Assembly (NCBI GenBank): GCA_905221605.1
Contig: CAJNDS010001768.1
Coordinates: forward strand, 608,116-672,115
DNA from: Symbiodinium natans
Lineage: Eukaryota > Sar > Dinophyceae > Suessiales > Symbiodiniaceae
Direction: 5' to 3'
DNA: 64,000 nucleotides
Shown: positions 42,407 to 51,053 of the stretch, in pieces
Numbering within the stretch: the first letter of the stretch is position 1
Layout of the letters: every line of letters begins with the position of its first letter
The notes under the pieces: generated by a model
What the model was told of the DNA's origin: nothing
Database searches by the model: none
The model's input: the letters and a program-made list of their open reading frames with translations, nothing else
Position numbers and translations under genes: made by a program

Positions 42407-42856
42407 AAAGGTTAGGGCTTAGGGTTTAGGCTTTGGGGCTTTTAGGCTTAGGGTTTAGGGTTGAGGGTTGAGGGTTTAGGGTTTAGGATTTAGGGTTGTT
42501 CTGTTCTGGAATGCTGGATGATCCGAACGGCGCAAGCAAGAGTTCAGTCCGGCTCGAGAAGTCAAGCTTCAGGGGTTTGGAGCTTGGGGGTTGGGGGTTG
42601 GGGGTTTAGGGTTTAGGGTTTAGGGATTAGGGTTCAGGGGTTTACGGTTTAGGGTTGAGGGTTTACAGTTTGGGGTTTAAGGTGGATTAGGGTTTCACCC
42701 GAAACCCCAAGCTCAAAGGTGTGTGGGGTTGAAGAAAAAGGCGGATTTGAGGCTTCGTGCTCGTGAGGTTAGGCTTCGCCGCTCCCCCGTCGTTCGGAAC
42801 CGGAGAGCCCAAAAAGGCGAGTCATGGTTTCGGGTTGTAAGGTTCAGGGAAAAAAC

Positions 42857-42923
42857 CGGGTGGGTCCCAGAAAGGCCCCGAAGATGGTCCAAGCTGCTCG
42901 ACTCCGTTGACCGTCAGGTTGTC
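42857..42923 (-). CDS. CUB-like module exon (DNLTVNG)
   Basis: Acceptor ATTCCAG|GAC in phase 0, donor CCCG|GTTTTT in phase 1. Encodes DNLTVNGVEQLGPSSGPF and WDPP. Joined to 43595-43539 it reads FDTESGK|DNLTVNG. Confidence 0.8.
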
Positions 42924-43538
42924 CTGGAATAGGGCACGGGGGGGCCCAGGCTTCGATGGCCCCTGAACTACAGGTTCAAGGCTCAAGGTCTAGGGCTTAG
43001 GGTTTGGGGTTTAGGGTTTAGGGTTTGGGGTTTGGGTTTAGGGTTTAGGGTTTAGGGTTTAGGGTTTAGGGTTTAGGATTTGGGGTTTAGGGTTCATCCT
43101 CAACTCACGCAAGGGGGTCCCTTCGTACACTTCAAAGGGCACTCCATAGGATTCCCCTAGAAGAGGGAGCTCTACAGGGCGAAATAATAAGAAAAAAGGC
43201 TTTGGGAGTTATTACAGTATGTCTATATAGGGACCATAAGGGAATATATATTAATAGTAACAATACTTACCCCAAAAACATCCGTTCTCGGAGAGGTCTT
43301 GTTGCCGGGATCCTGGGTCGACTCTTTCTTCTTTTGGCTTGTAGGGTTCAGGGTTGAGGTCTTAGGGTGTGGAGGGGGGGGGGGGGGGCAGATTTGGGTT
43401 TTTAGAAAGTAGTGTAGGTGTTGTGTCCCTTGCTTCACCCTTCGTCAGGGTAGTTGGGGAGGGGGGTCTCAGGTCCCAAAACCCTAAACCCCCAAACCCT
43501 AAACCCTAAACCCACAATCTCAGGCTTTAGGAGTCTTC

Positions 43539-43595
43539 CTTGCCCGACTCTGTGTCGAAGTGCGTCGCGTAGATCGCCATGCCTTGGGTGAAGGG
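43539..43595 (-). CDS. CUB-like module exon (F-D-T-E-S-G)
   Basis: Acceptor CCTTGAG|CCC, GA donor GGCAAG|GAAGAC, phase 0 at both ends. Encodes PFTQGMAIYATHFDTESGK. The F-D-T-E-S-G motif is canonical for this family. The GA donor is required: reading through gives EDS and loses D-N-L-T. Confidence 0.82.
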
Positions 43596-43622
43596 CTCAA
43601 GGGTCCAGGGACGATTTGCAAC

Positions 43623-43965
43623 TAGGGTTTAGGGTTTAGGGTTTAGGGTTTGGGGTTTGGGGTGTATGGTTTAGGGTCTAGGGTCTAGGGTTTAGGGTTT
43701 AAAAGTTTAGGGTTTAGGGTTTAGGGCTTAAAGTTTAGGGTTTAGGGTTTAGGTTTTAGGGTTGAGGGTTTAGGGTTTAAAGTTTAGGGTTTAGGGTTTA
43801 GGGTTTAGGGTTTAGGGTTTAAAGTTTAGGGTTTAGGGTTTAAAGTTTAGGGTTTAGGGTTTAGGGTTTAGGGTTTAGGGTTTAGGGTTTAAGGTTTAAA
43901 GTTTAGGGTTTAGGGTTTAAAGTTTAGGGTTTAGGGTTTAGGGTTTAGGGGTCTAAGGTTAAGAG
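43623..43965. repeat. TTTAGGG array with recurrent TTTAAAG variant
   Basis: About 48 units. The variant GTTTAAAG recurs about nine times at irregular spacing, a higher-order pattern not seen elsewhere in the window. Confidence 0.95.
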
Positions 43966-44399
43966 TTTAGGGTTCGGGTACAGGTTTAGGGTGGGCTTGA
44001 GGGGCGGGCTAGTTTGGACCTCTGCCTGGCACCCAACAGCTCAAACATTCCAAATGCCCGAAAATCCCAAATAAACCTAGAACCCTAAACCCTAAAACAC
44101 GAAAAACCCTGAAACCCTAAACCCCTAGAACCCTAAACCCTAAAACACCAAAAACCCTAAAACCCCACAACCCTAAACCGCTAAACCCCTGAAACCCGAA
44201 AAACCCCAAACTCAAGCCCCAAGCTCGGACCCCCAGGTCCTAAGCCGCAAAACCCTAACCCCGCAACCCCTAGACACAAGAGCAAGCACAAAATGACGCC
44301 CTAAACCCTAAACCCTAAACCCTAAACCCTAAACCCTAAACCCTAAACCCTAAACCCGAAAAAAAGGAAAGCACGCTTGATGCCGTCCAAGCCGCCAAC

Positions 44400-44462
44400 C
44401 TGCGAAGAAATCGTGCACGAGCCGCTGTTGTCATAGGGCTGGGGGAAGTTGGGGCTCTGCAC
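44400..44462 (-). CDS. CUB-like module exon (VQSPNFP..Y..CTI)
   Basis: Acceptor CCCTGTAG|GTG, donor TCGCAG|GTTGGC, phase 0 at both ends. Encodes VQSPNFPQPYDNSGSCTI + SSQ. First exon found of a CUB-like module continued by 43595, 42923 and 42227, all in phase. Upstream exons of this gene are not identified. CCCTAAA left, TTTAGGG right. Confidence 0.85.
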
Positions 44463-44867
44463 CTACAGGGGTTTAGGGTTTTAGGGTTTAGGGTTTAGGG
44501 TTTAGGGTTTAGGGTTTAGGGTTTAGGGTTTAGGGTTTAGGGTTTAGGGTTTAGGGTTTAGGGTTTTAGGGTTTTAGGGTTTAGGGTTAGCTGGCTTTTG
44601 GGGGGGCCCTGGGGCTTAGGGATTTAGGGTTTTTTAGGCGGAGGCGGGGGGGGGGGGGGGGGGGGGGTGTTAGGGTTTTGGGGCTGAGGTTTTGGGGCTT
44701 AGGGGCTTAGGCTTAGGGGTTGTGGTGTGTGTTTAGGTTTGAGGTTCTTGGGCTTGTCATGGGCTGAGGTTTTGGGCTGAGGGGCTGAGGGCTTTTTTGG
44801 GGGGTTAGGTCTAGAGTTTAGGGCTTAGGTTGTATGGTTTTGGGGAAGGTCTTGAGGCTGTTAAACA

Positions 44868-44912
44868 GAGGGTTTTTTGAACCGAGGGTGTTTGCAAAAA
44901 CCCTCTGCTGAC
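44868..44912. other. Hairpin CAGAGGGTTTTT / AAAAACCCTCTG
   Basis: 12-bp perfect stem with a 21-nt loop, in an intergenic or intronic G-rich stretch. No coding context. Confidence 0.6.
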
Positions 44913-44929
44913 TTTTGGGAGGCTTTGGG

Positions 44930-45075
44930 GTTTAGGGGTTTAGGGGGTTTAGGGGTTTAGGGGTTCGGGGGTTTAGGGGTTTGGGGGTTTAGGGGTTTAG
45001 GGGTTTAGGGGTTTAGGGGTTTAGGGGTTTAGGGGTTCAGGGGTTTAGGGGTTTAGGGGTTTAGTGGTTTAGGGT
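44930..45075. repeat. GGGGTTTA 8-bp variant array
   Basis: About 17 units of the octamer TTTAGGGG, distinct from the 7-bp unit. Confidence 0.93.
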
Positions 45076-45650
45076 TATCAGGTTATCTACGGGCCCAGGT
45101 ACGGGCCCTTAATTTGAGCCCCTTGTTATACCCGAAACCCTAAACCCTAAACCCGAAACCCTAAACCCTAAACCCTAAACCCTAAACCTAAACCCTAAAC
45201 CCTAAACCCTCATATACACACTGTACAGACTAAGGGGGCCCAGACTTCAGATCGGGCGATACTAAGGGCCCATGGCGCCGATCTTGGAGTTTTGGTGTTT
45301 AGGGTTTAGGGTTTAGGGTTCAGGGTTTAGGGTTTAGGGTTTAGGAAGAACAAGCTGCGACTGACCCTGTTGAATGAGTACACAGCGGCATTCGAGCCGA
45401 ACACAAGACTGTTGGGCACATAGAAGACTGGTTTGCCTTCCCTGTCATACGTCAGGCACACGGCAAGGTCAACATGCGAGGGGTGGAGTGCCAGCTGCTT
45501 GTAAGCCTTCGAAAGGTCTAAGCATCTACCACACCACGTCCCCAAATCCGTTCGGTCAGGAGAAGACCTGACTCGCTTGCACACCTCAAGGGCCAGCGAA
45601 GCAAGATCATCGGCATCCTGCAGACGAAGTTTGAAAGTCGACGTGCAACC

Positions 45651-45739
45651 CTAAACCCTAAACCCTAAACCCTAAACCCTAAACCCTAAACCCTAAACCC
45701 TAAACCCTAAACCCTAAACCCTAAACCCTAAACCTAAAC
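45651..45739. repeat. Telomeric array inside the reverse-transcriptase frame
   Basis: Twelve to thirteen CCCTAAA units (one CCTAAA) between pieces 2 and 3. Sense borders are CACG|GTTTAGG and TTTAG|GGTTGCACG. A strict GT-AG excision leaves one extra base, so insertion fits better than an adapted intron. Confidence 0.9.
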
Positions 45740-45844
45740 CGTGACACTCGCAACAGTCGTCTATGGGACGGTACTTGTCGCCCTGCCTGATGATGAACCT
45801 GCGGACGAGAGCCCATCCATCATGGCCCAAGAAACTCGAGACCC

Positions 45845-45976
45845 ACTTGGAGGTTCATGGTACTTATTAACCATTTATAACTGTACCTATAGCCCACTTT
45901 TAAGCCCCTAATATGCTTATAAAGTACAGTTTAAGTACACTTATAATTGGTTTCTCAGTACCATGAACCTCCAAGT
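45845..45976. mobile_element. MITE family 1, best copy
   Basis: 132 bp with termini ACTTGGAGGTTCATGGTACT / GGTTTCTCAGTACCATGAAC + CTCCAAGT. The inverted end CCAAG serves as a possible splice acceptor for piece 2 of the reverse-transcriptase region. Confidence 0.88.
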
Positions 45977-46314
45977 ACCCCTCACAGAAGAAAGGGCCCT
46001 CCTTACAAAGCCCAGTTTACCTCGGCGCACGCTTCTTCAAGAGGATCAAAGTACTCTGCAGGCAAGTCTAGACGCGTTGAAACCAGTGCCTTGCGCCTGG
46101 GTTTATGGTTTAGTGTTTAGGGTTTAGGGTTTGGGGTTTGGGGTTTAGGGTTTAGGGTTTAGGGTTTAGGGGTTTACGGGCTTAGGGAATGGAAAAGAAC
46201 ATGGACAAAATATCATCGACCATCTAGAAACGGATTCAGCGTTACCGCTAGCTTTGCTTCATATGGGTCGAAGTGGGCTACTCACAGCCCGACCCAAAAT
46301 CCGAAGCCCTAAAC

Positions 46315-46650
46315 GCTAAATCCTAAACCCTAAACCCTGACCCCTAAACCTCACCCCAAGGTTTAGATGTCTGAGCTCTAAGCCCCTGTACCCTCTAAAG
46401 CCCGGAACCTGGAACCTAAACTCTAGGCCCCTCAGCCTTGAATTCTCCCGAAGCCATCAACCGTGGACCGTAGACCCCTTAAACCCCCTTGAAACCCTGA
46501 ACCCTAAGCCCCAAACCCTGAACCCAAAACCCTAGACCCCAAACCCTAAGCCCTAAAACCCTAAACCCCAAAACCCTAAACCCTAAACCCTAAACCCCAA
46601 AACCCTAAACCCTAAACCCCGAACCCTGAACCATAAACCCCTAAACGAAA
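46315..46650. repeat. Degenerate CCCTAAA tract
   Basis: Mostly CCCTAAA variants with CCCCAAA. The island before it (46180-46310) has an open plus frame (GFSVTASFASYGSKW), not enough to call. Confidence 0.8.
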
Positions 46651-46659
46651 ATCCCCTAC

Positions 46660-46714
46660 CCACGGCTTCGTCCCGCATGCCCAGGCACGCAGCCGCCAAC
46701 CACCACACAGCTGC
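46660..46714 (-). CDS. Probable exon
   Basis: Acceptor AATCAG|GCA, donor GTGG|GTAGGG. Encodes AAVWWLAAACLGMRDEAV, hydrophobic then polar. Flanked CCCTAAA left and TTTAGGG right. Family not recognised. Confidence 0.5.
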
Positions 46715-47000
46715 CTGATTTGGGTTTAGGGTTTAGGGTTTAGGGTTTAGGGTTTAGGGTTTTGGGTTTAGGGTTTTGGGTTTTGGGTTTTGGGTTTTGG
46801 GTTTTGGGGTTAGAGTTTAGGGTTTAGGTTTAGGGTTTAGAGTTTAGAGTTTAGGGTTTAGGGTTTAGGGGTTAGGGTTTAGGGTTTAGGGTTTAGGGTT
46901 TAGGGTTTAGGGTTTAGGGTTGAGGGTTGAGGGTTGAGGGTTGAGGGGTTAGGGTTGAGGGTTTAGGGTTTAGGCTTTAGGGTTTAGGGCTTAGGGCTTA
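46715..47000. repeat. TTTAGGG, TTTTGGG and GTTGAGG array
   Basis: Variant units occur in homogeneous runs: GGGTTTT at 46765-46810 and GGGTTGA at 46917-46945. Confidence 0.95.
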
Positions 47001-47001
47001 C

Positions 47002-47036
47002 GGTGCTGTCACGCTTGCCTCTTTTGGGCAGCCGGC
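47002..47036 (-). CDS. Possible short exon
   Basis: Acceptor CTACCAG|GC and a strong donor CACC|GTAAGC bound 35 nt. Two frames are open (AGCPKEASVTA or RLPKRGKRDST). Called mainly on its splice sites. Confidence 0.4.
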
Positions 47037-47049
47037 CTGGTAGGGCTTC

Positions 47050-47302
47050 CTTGGAGGTTCATGGTACCTATTAACCAATTAGGGAGCTCAAGGCACTACT
47101 AACCCACTTAAGGTTTAGGGTTCAGGGTTCAGGGTTCAGGGTTTAGGGTTTAGGGTTTAGGGTTTAGGGTTTAGGATTTAGGGTTCAGGGTTCAGGGTTT
47201 AGGGTTTAGGATAACTGTACTTATAACCCACGTGTACGCCCCTTGAGTGCCCCATGGCCTCAAGTACAGCTAGAAGTACAGTTACAACTGGTTAATAAGT
47301 AC
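47050..47302. mobile_element. MITE family 1 copy split by a telomeric array
   Basis: Left half TTGGAGGTTCATGGTACC...ACTACTAACCCACTTAA, then about 105 bp of TTTAGGG/GGGTTCA units (47110-47213), then the right half ATAACTGTACTTATAACCC...AACTGGTTAATAAGTAC. Intact copies have no such insert. This is direct evidence that an array entered existing DNA. Confidence 0.82.
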
Positions 47303-47439
47303 AACCCTTAAACTGCAGTTGGGAGGGGTATAGAGTTTGAGCATAGAGTTTGAGCATAGAGTTTGGGGTTTAAGGGGTGTTGATAGTAGGGTGGAGATGA
47401 GTTGCTCCCAATGAAACCCGAATCCCGAAACCCCAAACC

Positions 47440-47520
47440 CTGACCCTAAACCCTAAACCCTAAACCCTAAACCCTAAATCCTAAACCCTAAACCCTAAAC
47501 CCTAAACCCTAAACCCTAAA
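47440..47520. repeat. CCCTAAA array
   Basis: Eleven units; on the sense (minus) strand it begins the intron after the exon at 47617. Confidence 0.95.
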
Positions 47521-47521
47521 C

Positions 47522-47617
47522 CCTGACCCGTGATTCTTGGTGCCTGTCAGGACAGCGAAAGCTTCTGCAGGGGCAATGGTCACCTGCTCAGGCTCCAAAA
47601 TTTCAGGCTTCCGGGAG
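47522..47617 (-). CDS. Exon, 96 nt, family unknown
   Basis: Acceptor CTCAAAG|C, donor TCAGG|GTTTAGGG. Encodes SSRKPEILEPEQVTIAPAEA and FAVLTGTKNHGS. Only this frame is fully open and composition is clearly protein-like. CCCTAAA left, TTTAGGG right. Confidence 0.65.
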
Positions 47618-47719
47618 CTTTGAGGGTTTAGGGTTTAGGGTTTAGGGTTTAGGGTTTAGGGGTTAGGGGTTTAGGGTTTAGGGTTTAGGGTTTAGGGTTT
47701 AGGGTTTAGGGTTTAGGGT

Positions 47720-47791
47720 TTAGGGTTTATGATGGGCAGTGGCCATGTTGCAGCCAAAAAGAATAGAAGCACGCTTGCCGAGAAATCTAGG
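47720..47791 (-). CDS. Possible terminal exon with a stop supplied by the array
   Basis: Acceptor GGTTTGCAG|CCT. Encodes PRFLGKRASILFGCNMATAH + HKP, then TAA taken from the first CCCTAAA unit. The island to its right (47800-48060) shows nothing else. Confidence 0.45.
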   Translation of the reverse strand, partial: PRFLGKRASILFGCNMATAHHKP

Positions 47792-48281
47792 CTGCAAACC
47801 CCTCTCCGCTTCGCGGGAATACGCCTCTCCCTTCAGCTATACTCCCCTCAGAACCTTAAAAAAAAAAACAATGTGGCCAACGTCCTCTTGGGTCTTACAT
47901 AAACAAAAAACAATTCCTAAGGGGGATATAGTCTGGGTAACCGGTAGGGTAACTGCGCAGGTATAAGTCACATGCCAGCGACTTAAGACACCAGCCCCCC
48001 AAGAAACACAACGCAGCGAGACTTGCGAGAGCTTTCCGGCAAATAAAACTCTAAAGGCTAAACCCTAAACCCTAAACCCTAAACCCTAAACCCTTCTGAA
48101 GCCAATCGTAATCCCCGTGCACAAGCTCTTTAACGCCCCTCGAAGACCCGCTACACAAAACCTTCTCCGAACCCTTGAGCAAGCCCTCAAAAACTCCTAA
48201 GCCCCCTGAACTCCAAACCTGCGCCTGAACCCTGAACCCTGAACCCTGAACCCTGAACCCTAAACCCTAAACCCTAGCTGC

Positions 48282-48331
48282 TTTCGCGAAAAAGGAATCT
48301 GACGAGCTGCTAGGAGAGACTTCGGGAATCC
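48282..48331 (-). CDS. Probable exon
   Basis: Acceptor GGTTGAG|GG, GC donor GCGAAA|GCAGCT. Encodes IPEVSPSSSSDSFFAK, serine-rich. The GGGTTCA/TTTAGGG stretch on its left begins the next intron. Confidence 0.5.
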
Positions 48332-48596
48332 CTCAACCTTAAAACCCTGAACCCGAAACCCTTATGGGGGCTTGCTCGTGATCACTGGGGGTACCTTATT
48401 GGGGTCCGTACTACAGGGGGATCCTACTATTTGAGGGTCTATGCTAGGGTCCCCTATTTTCGTAAACCCCGCTATCCCTGTAATCCCTAAACCTGAAACC
48501 ATGAACCCTAAACCCTCCTTAAACCCCTAAGCCCTTACTTAACCCTTACCCCATATCCCTTAAAGCGCGAACCCTCATCCCTGAAAAAGGAACCCT

Positions 48597-48843
48597 AAAC
48601 CCTAAACCCTCAGCCCTCAACCCTCTAAACCCGAAACCCTAAACCCTAAACCATAAACCCTAAACCCTAAACCCTAAACCCCAAACAAACCCTAAACCCT
48701 AAACCCTACGCCCTAAACCCTAGACCCTAAACCCGAAACCCTAAACCCTAAACCTCAAACCCTAAACCCTAAACCCCAAACCCTAAACCCTAAACCCTAA
48801 ACCTCAAACCCTAAACCCTAAACCCCAAACCCTAAACCCTAAG
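48597..48843. repeat. CCCTAAA array with CCTCAAA and CCCCAAA variants
   Basis: About 35 units, ending at the donor side of the exon at 48855. Confidence 0.93.
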
Positions 48844-48854
48844 CCCCTTAGTGC

Positions 48855-48916
48855 TTGCGGCACCAGGCTGGGAGTGAGCCGCCAGGCGTCGTCGAAGGTT
48901 TGTTGCCCGGAACGAC
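48855..48916 (-). CDS. Possible CUB-like C-terminal exon
   Basis: Acceptor GAGACAG|GT, GC donor CCGCAA|GCACTA. In phase 1 it encodes RSGQQTFDDAWRLTPSLVPQ. T-x-D-D-x-W-R resembles TVDDGWRIC at 17414 but lacks the cysteine. Other frames are open. Confidence 0.4.
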
Positions 48917-48944
48917 CTGTCTCGAAGTTTCAGTTGTCTTGAAT

Positions 48945-49200
48945 TGGGTTTAGGGGTTTAGGGTTTAGGGTTTAGGGGTTTAGGGTTTAGGGTTTAGGGT
49001 TTAGGGTTTAGGGTTTAGGGTTTAGGGTTTAGGGTTTAGGGTTTAGGGTTTAGGGTTTGGGGTTTGGGGTTTGGGGTTTGGGGTTTAGGGGTTTAGGGGT
49101 TTAGGGGTTTGGGGTTTAAGGTCTAGGTTTTAGGGTTTAGGGTTTAGGGTCTAGGGTTTAGGGCTTAGGGCTTAGGGCTTAGGGTTTGGCGCTTAGGGTT
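48945..49200. repeat. TTTAGGG array grading into TTTGGGG
   Basis: About 35 units to the right of the exon at 48916. Confidence 0.95.
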
Positions 49201-49215
49201 CAAGGTTTGGGGCTC

Positions 49216-49353
49216 TTAGGGTGGTTGCATGGTCCCTTCGTATGGGCCCTTAGATGGGGACCCCATAATTACCCCTGAAATACCCTCTCAAACCCAAGGG
49301 GCCTATACTTCACAACCCGTTAAAGAAGGCAGGGACCACACTGAAAGGACCTT
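49216..49353. mobile_element. MITE family 3 copy
   Basis: GGTTGCATGGTCCCTTCG...TTAAAGAAGGCAGGGACCAC + ACTGAAAGGACC; the internal CAAGGGGCCTATACTTCA segment matches 58583-58717. Confidence 0.75.
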
Positions 49354-49624
49354 GGGGGGGATAGAAATGATTAGACTTAATTTCTATGCGGTTCTTCGGG
49401 TGCTATGTGGCTTAGGACCCATAGAAGTTCCCGAGTTGGGATTTGGGGTTTAGGGTTTAAGCTTTGGGGTTTGGGCTTCAGGGTACTTTAGTCTGGGATT
49501 TGTGACATCTGATAATCACCCTATACAGCGAATGCTTGAAGGGGGAGGTTGCATGGCGAGGCTAGAGACATGCATGGACTACATGAAGGCTCAGTGAACT
49601 TTTCAAGGAAGGTCACAAGTAGCG

Positions 49625-49710
49625 TTAAGAACCCGAATTGGGTTGCCCGCATTCGAACTTGCTTGATAGCCGACATTCCAAGTCCTGAGCCGGCAAGTAG
49701 TCAGCCAAGC
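49625..49710 (-). CDS. Probable terminal exon
   Basis: Acceptor TTTTAGAG|GC, stop TAA at 49627-49625. Encodes LADYLPAQDLECRLSSKF and ECGQPNSGS. Only this frame is open over its full length. It marks the 3' end of a minus-strand gene whose earlier exons lie to the right. Confidence 0.55.
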
Positions 49711-49873
49711 CTCTAAAACCCAAACTCTAGCCTGGTGGAAAGTTTCAAGTCCGAGTTTTCGAGCCCTAAACCCTAAACCCTAAACCCTAAACCCTAAACC
49801 CTAAACCCTAAACCCTAAACCCTAAACCCTACACCAGCCAAGGGAACCCACAGCTGCGGACTCCTCGCCTCAC

Positions 49874-49903
49874 CACGTCGAAACACCATGTGAATGCAAA
49901 CGC
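49874..49903 (-). CDS. Possible 30-nt exon
   Basis: Acceptor GGGGGGCAG|GCG and donor GACGTG|GTGAGG bound ten codons, AFAFTWCFDV. Very short; called on splice sites. Confidence 0.35.
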
Positions 49904-49917
49904 CTGCCCCCCTTTTT

Positions 49918-50060
49918 CATGGGTTCCCCTTCTACCCCCCTCTTTACTACCCAAGTTACCCCCCAATCTTAAGGCTATTTAGGGATAATTAAGCCTAATT
50001 TTGGTCAAAGGGCTGAACCGAGGGAGGCTAGTATAGAGGGGGTTAGTAGGAAAGCCCATG
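49918..50060. mobile_element. MITE-like element with 32-bp inverted termini
   Basis: CATGGGTTCCCCTTCTACCC...CTTTACTA at the left and TAGTATAGAGGGGG...GGAAAGCCCATG at the right, 143 bp. Single copy in this window. Confidence 0.75.
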
Positions 50061-50176
50061 ACATTTGGCTTGGCAAAGCCTGAACGCCAGACACCCTGTC
50101 TAAACCCTGTAAACCCGTTTAAACTCTAGAAAAACCCTGTGTAAACCCTCTGGACCCGAATGAACCCCGGTAACCC

Positions 50177-50320
50177 TACTTGGAGGTTCATGGCACTTAT
50201 TAACTATTACAACTGTACTTATAACTGTTCTTAGAACCACCTTAACTGCCATAATATCATTATAAGTACAGTTCTAAGCAGCATTAGAATTGGTTCATAA
50301 GTACCATGAACCTCCAAGTA
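50177..50320. mobile_element. MITE family 1 copy
   Basis: TACTTGGAGGTTCATGGCAC / AAGTACCATGAACCTCCAAG + TA, 144 bp, 29 bp from a candidate exon island (50341-50430). Confidence 0.88.
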
Positions 50321-50340
50321 CAAAACCTCGAAACCTCAAA

Positions 50341-50430
50341 CCCTAAATGCCGTGGTTCGTGCCTCCGGAGATCAGGAAGAAGCCCGAAAAGAACGCGTAG
50401 CCGGCGCGGGACCCTTGGGATCGAAGTTGT
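50341..50430 (-). CDS. Possible exon, frame unresolved
   Basis: Two minus frames are open: GYAFFSGFFLISGGTNHGI then TAG, and DNFDPKGPAPATRSF, the latter beginning like the DNLT exons. Bordered by CCCTAAA left and TTTAGGG right. I cannot decide. Confidence 0.3.
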
Positions 50431-50615
50431 CTTTAGGGTTCAAGGCCTAGGGTGTAGGGTTTAGAGTTTAGGGTTTAGGGTTTAGGGTTTAGGGTTTAGG
50501 GTTTAGGGTTTAGGTAAGGTCTTGAAGATTTCTGACTTGAATTGGATTTGAAACGATGAGCCCTCAGTCAACCTTGTCCTGAAACCAAGCGTTCAGGGTT
50601 AACGGTTTGAGGTTG

Positions 50616-50722
50616 CGATGTTTTTGTCTTATACTAACAGTCCTTCTTGGGGATTCTCGTACCCCCTATTGCAATCCCTATTCAGGACAGTTAATAACTG
50701 TTAGCATAACGGGGAACATCCC
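50616..50722. mobile_element. MITE family 2, diverged copy
   Basis: GATGTTTTTGTCTTATACTA ... TGTTAGCATAACGGGGAACA + TCC. Confidence 0.7.
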
Positions 50723-50819
50723 AACTTTGAGGTTAAAGTTTCGGGCTTCAGCCCCAAACTGCACCGACATCAATGGCCATTCAAGGTCGATGACGACCCT
50801 AAACGGCATACCTCAATTC

Positions 50820-51053
50820 GGGTTTAGGGTTTAGGGTTTAGGGTTTAGGGTTTAGGGTTGAGGGTTAGGGTTTAGGGTTTAGGGTTTAGGGTTTAGGGTT
50901 TAGGGTTTAGGGTTTAGGGTTTAGGGTTTAGGGTTTAGGGTTTAGGTTTAGGGTTTAGGGTTTAGGGTTTAGGGTTTAGGGTTTAGGGTTTAGGGTTTAG
51001 GGTTCAGGGTTTAGGGTTTAGGGTTTAGGGTTTAGGGTTTAGGGTTTAGGGTT
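50820..51053. repeat. TTTAGGG array
   Basis: About 33 units, almost perfect, with single GGGTTGA, TTTAGG and GGGTTCA variants. Confidence 0.96.

Larger units (their letters stand above)
45346..46096 (-). pseudogene. Reverse-transcriptase-like region in three pieces
   Basis: Piece 1 (46096-46021) KALVSTRLDLPAEYFDPLEE; piece 2 (45845-45740) WVSSFLGHDGWALVRRF then IIRQGDKYRPIDDCCECH; piece 3 (about 45650-45346) STFKLRLQDADDLASLAL, CLDLSKAYKQLALHP and FGSNAAVYSFNRVSR. R-P-I-D-D and L-D-L-x-x-A-Y-K-Q-L are reverse transcriptase motifs found in dinoflagellate pol-like sequences. The first break is a MITE family 1 copy with usable splice sites (GAG|GTAAAC...CCAAG|TGG, phase 0). The second is an 89-bp telomeric array; removing exact GTTTAGG units restores CACG|GTTGCACG in frame. 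Class of element and whether it is expressed are unknown. Could be a host-retained gene or a dead copy with insertions. Confidence 0.65.
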
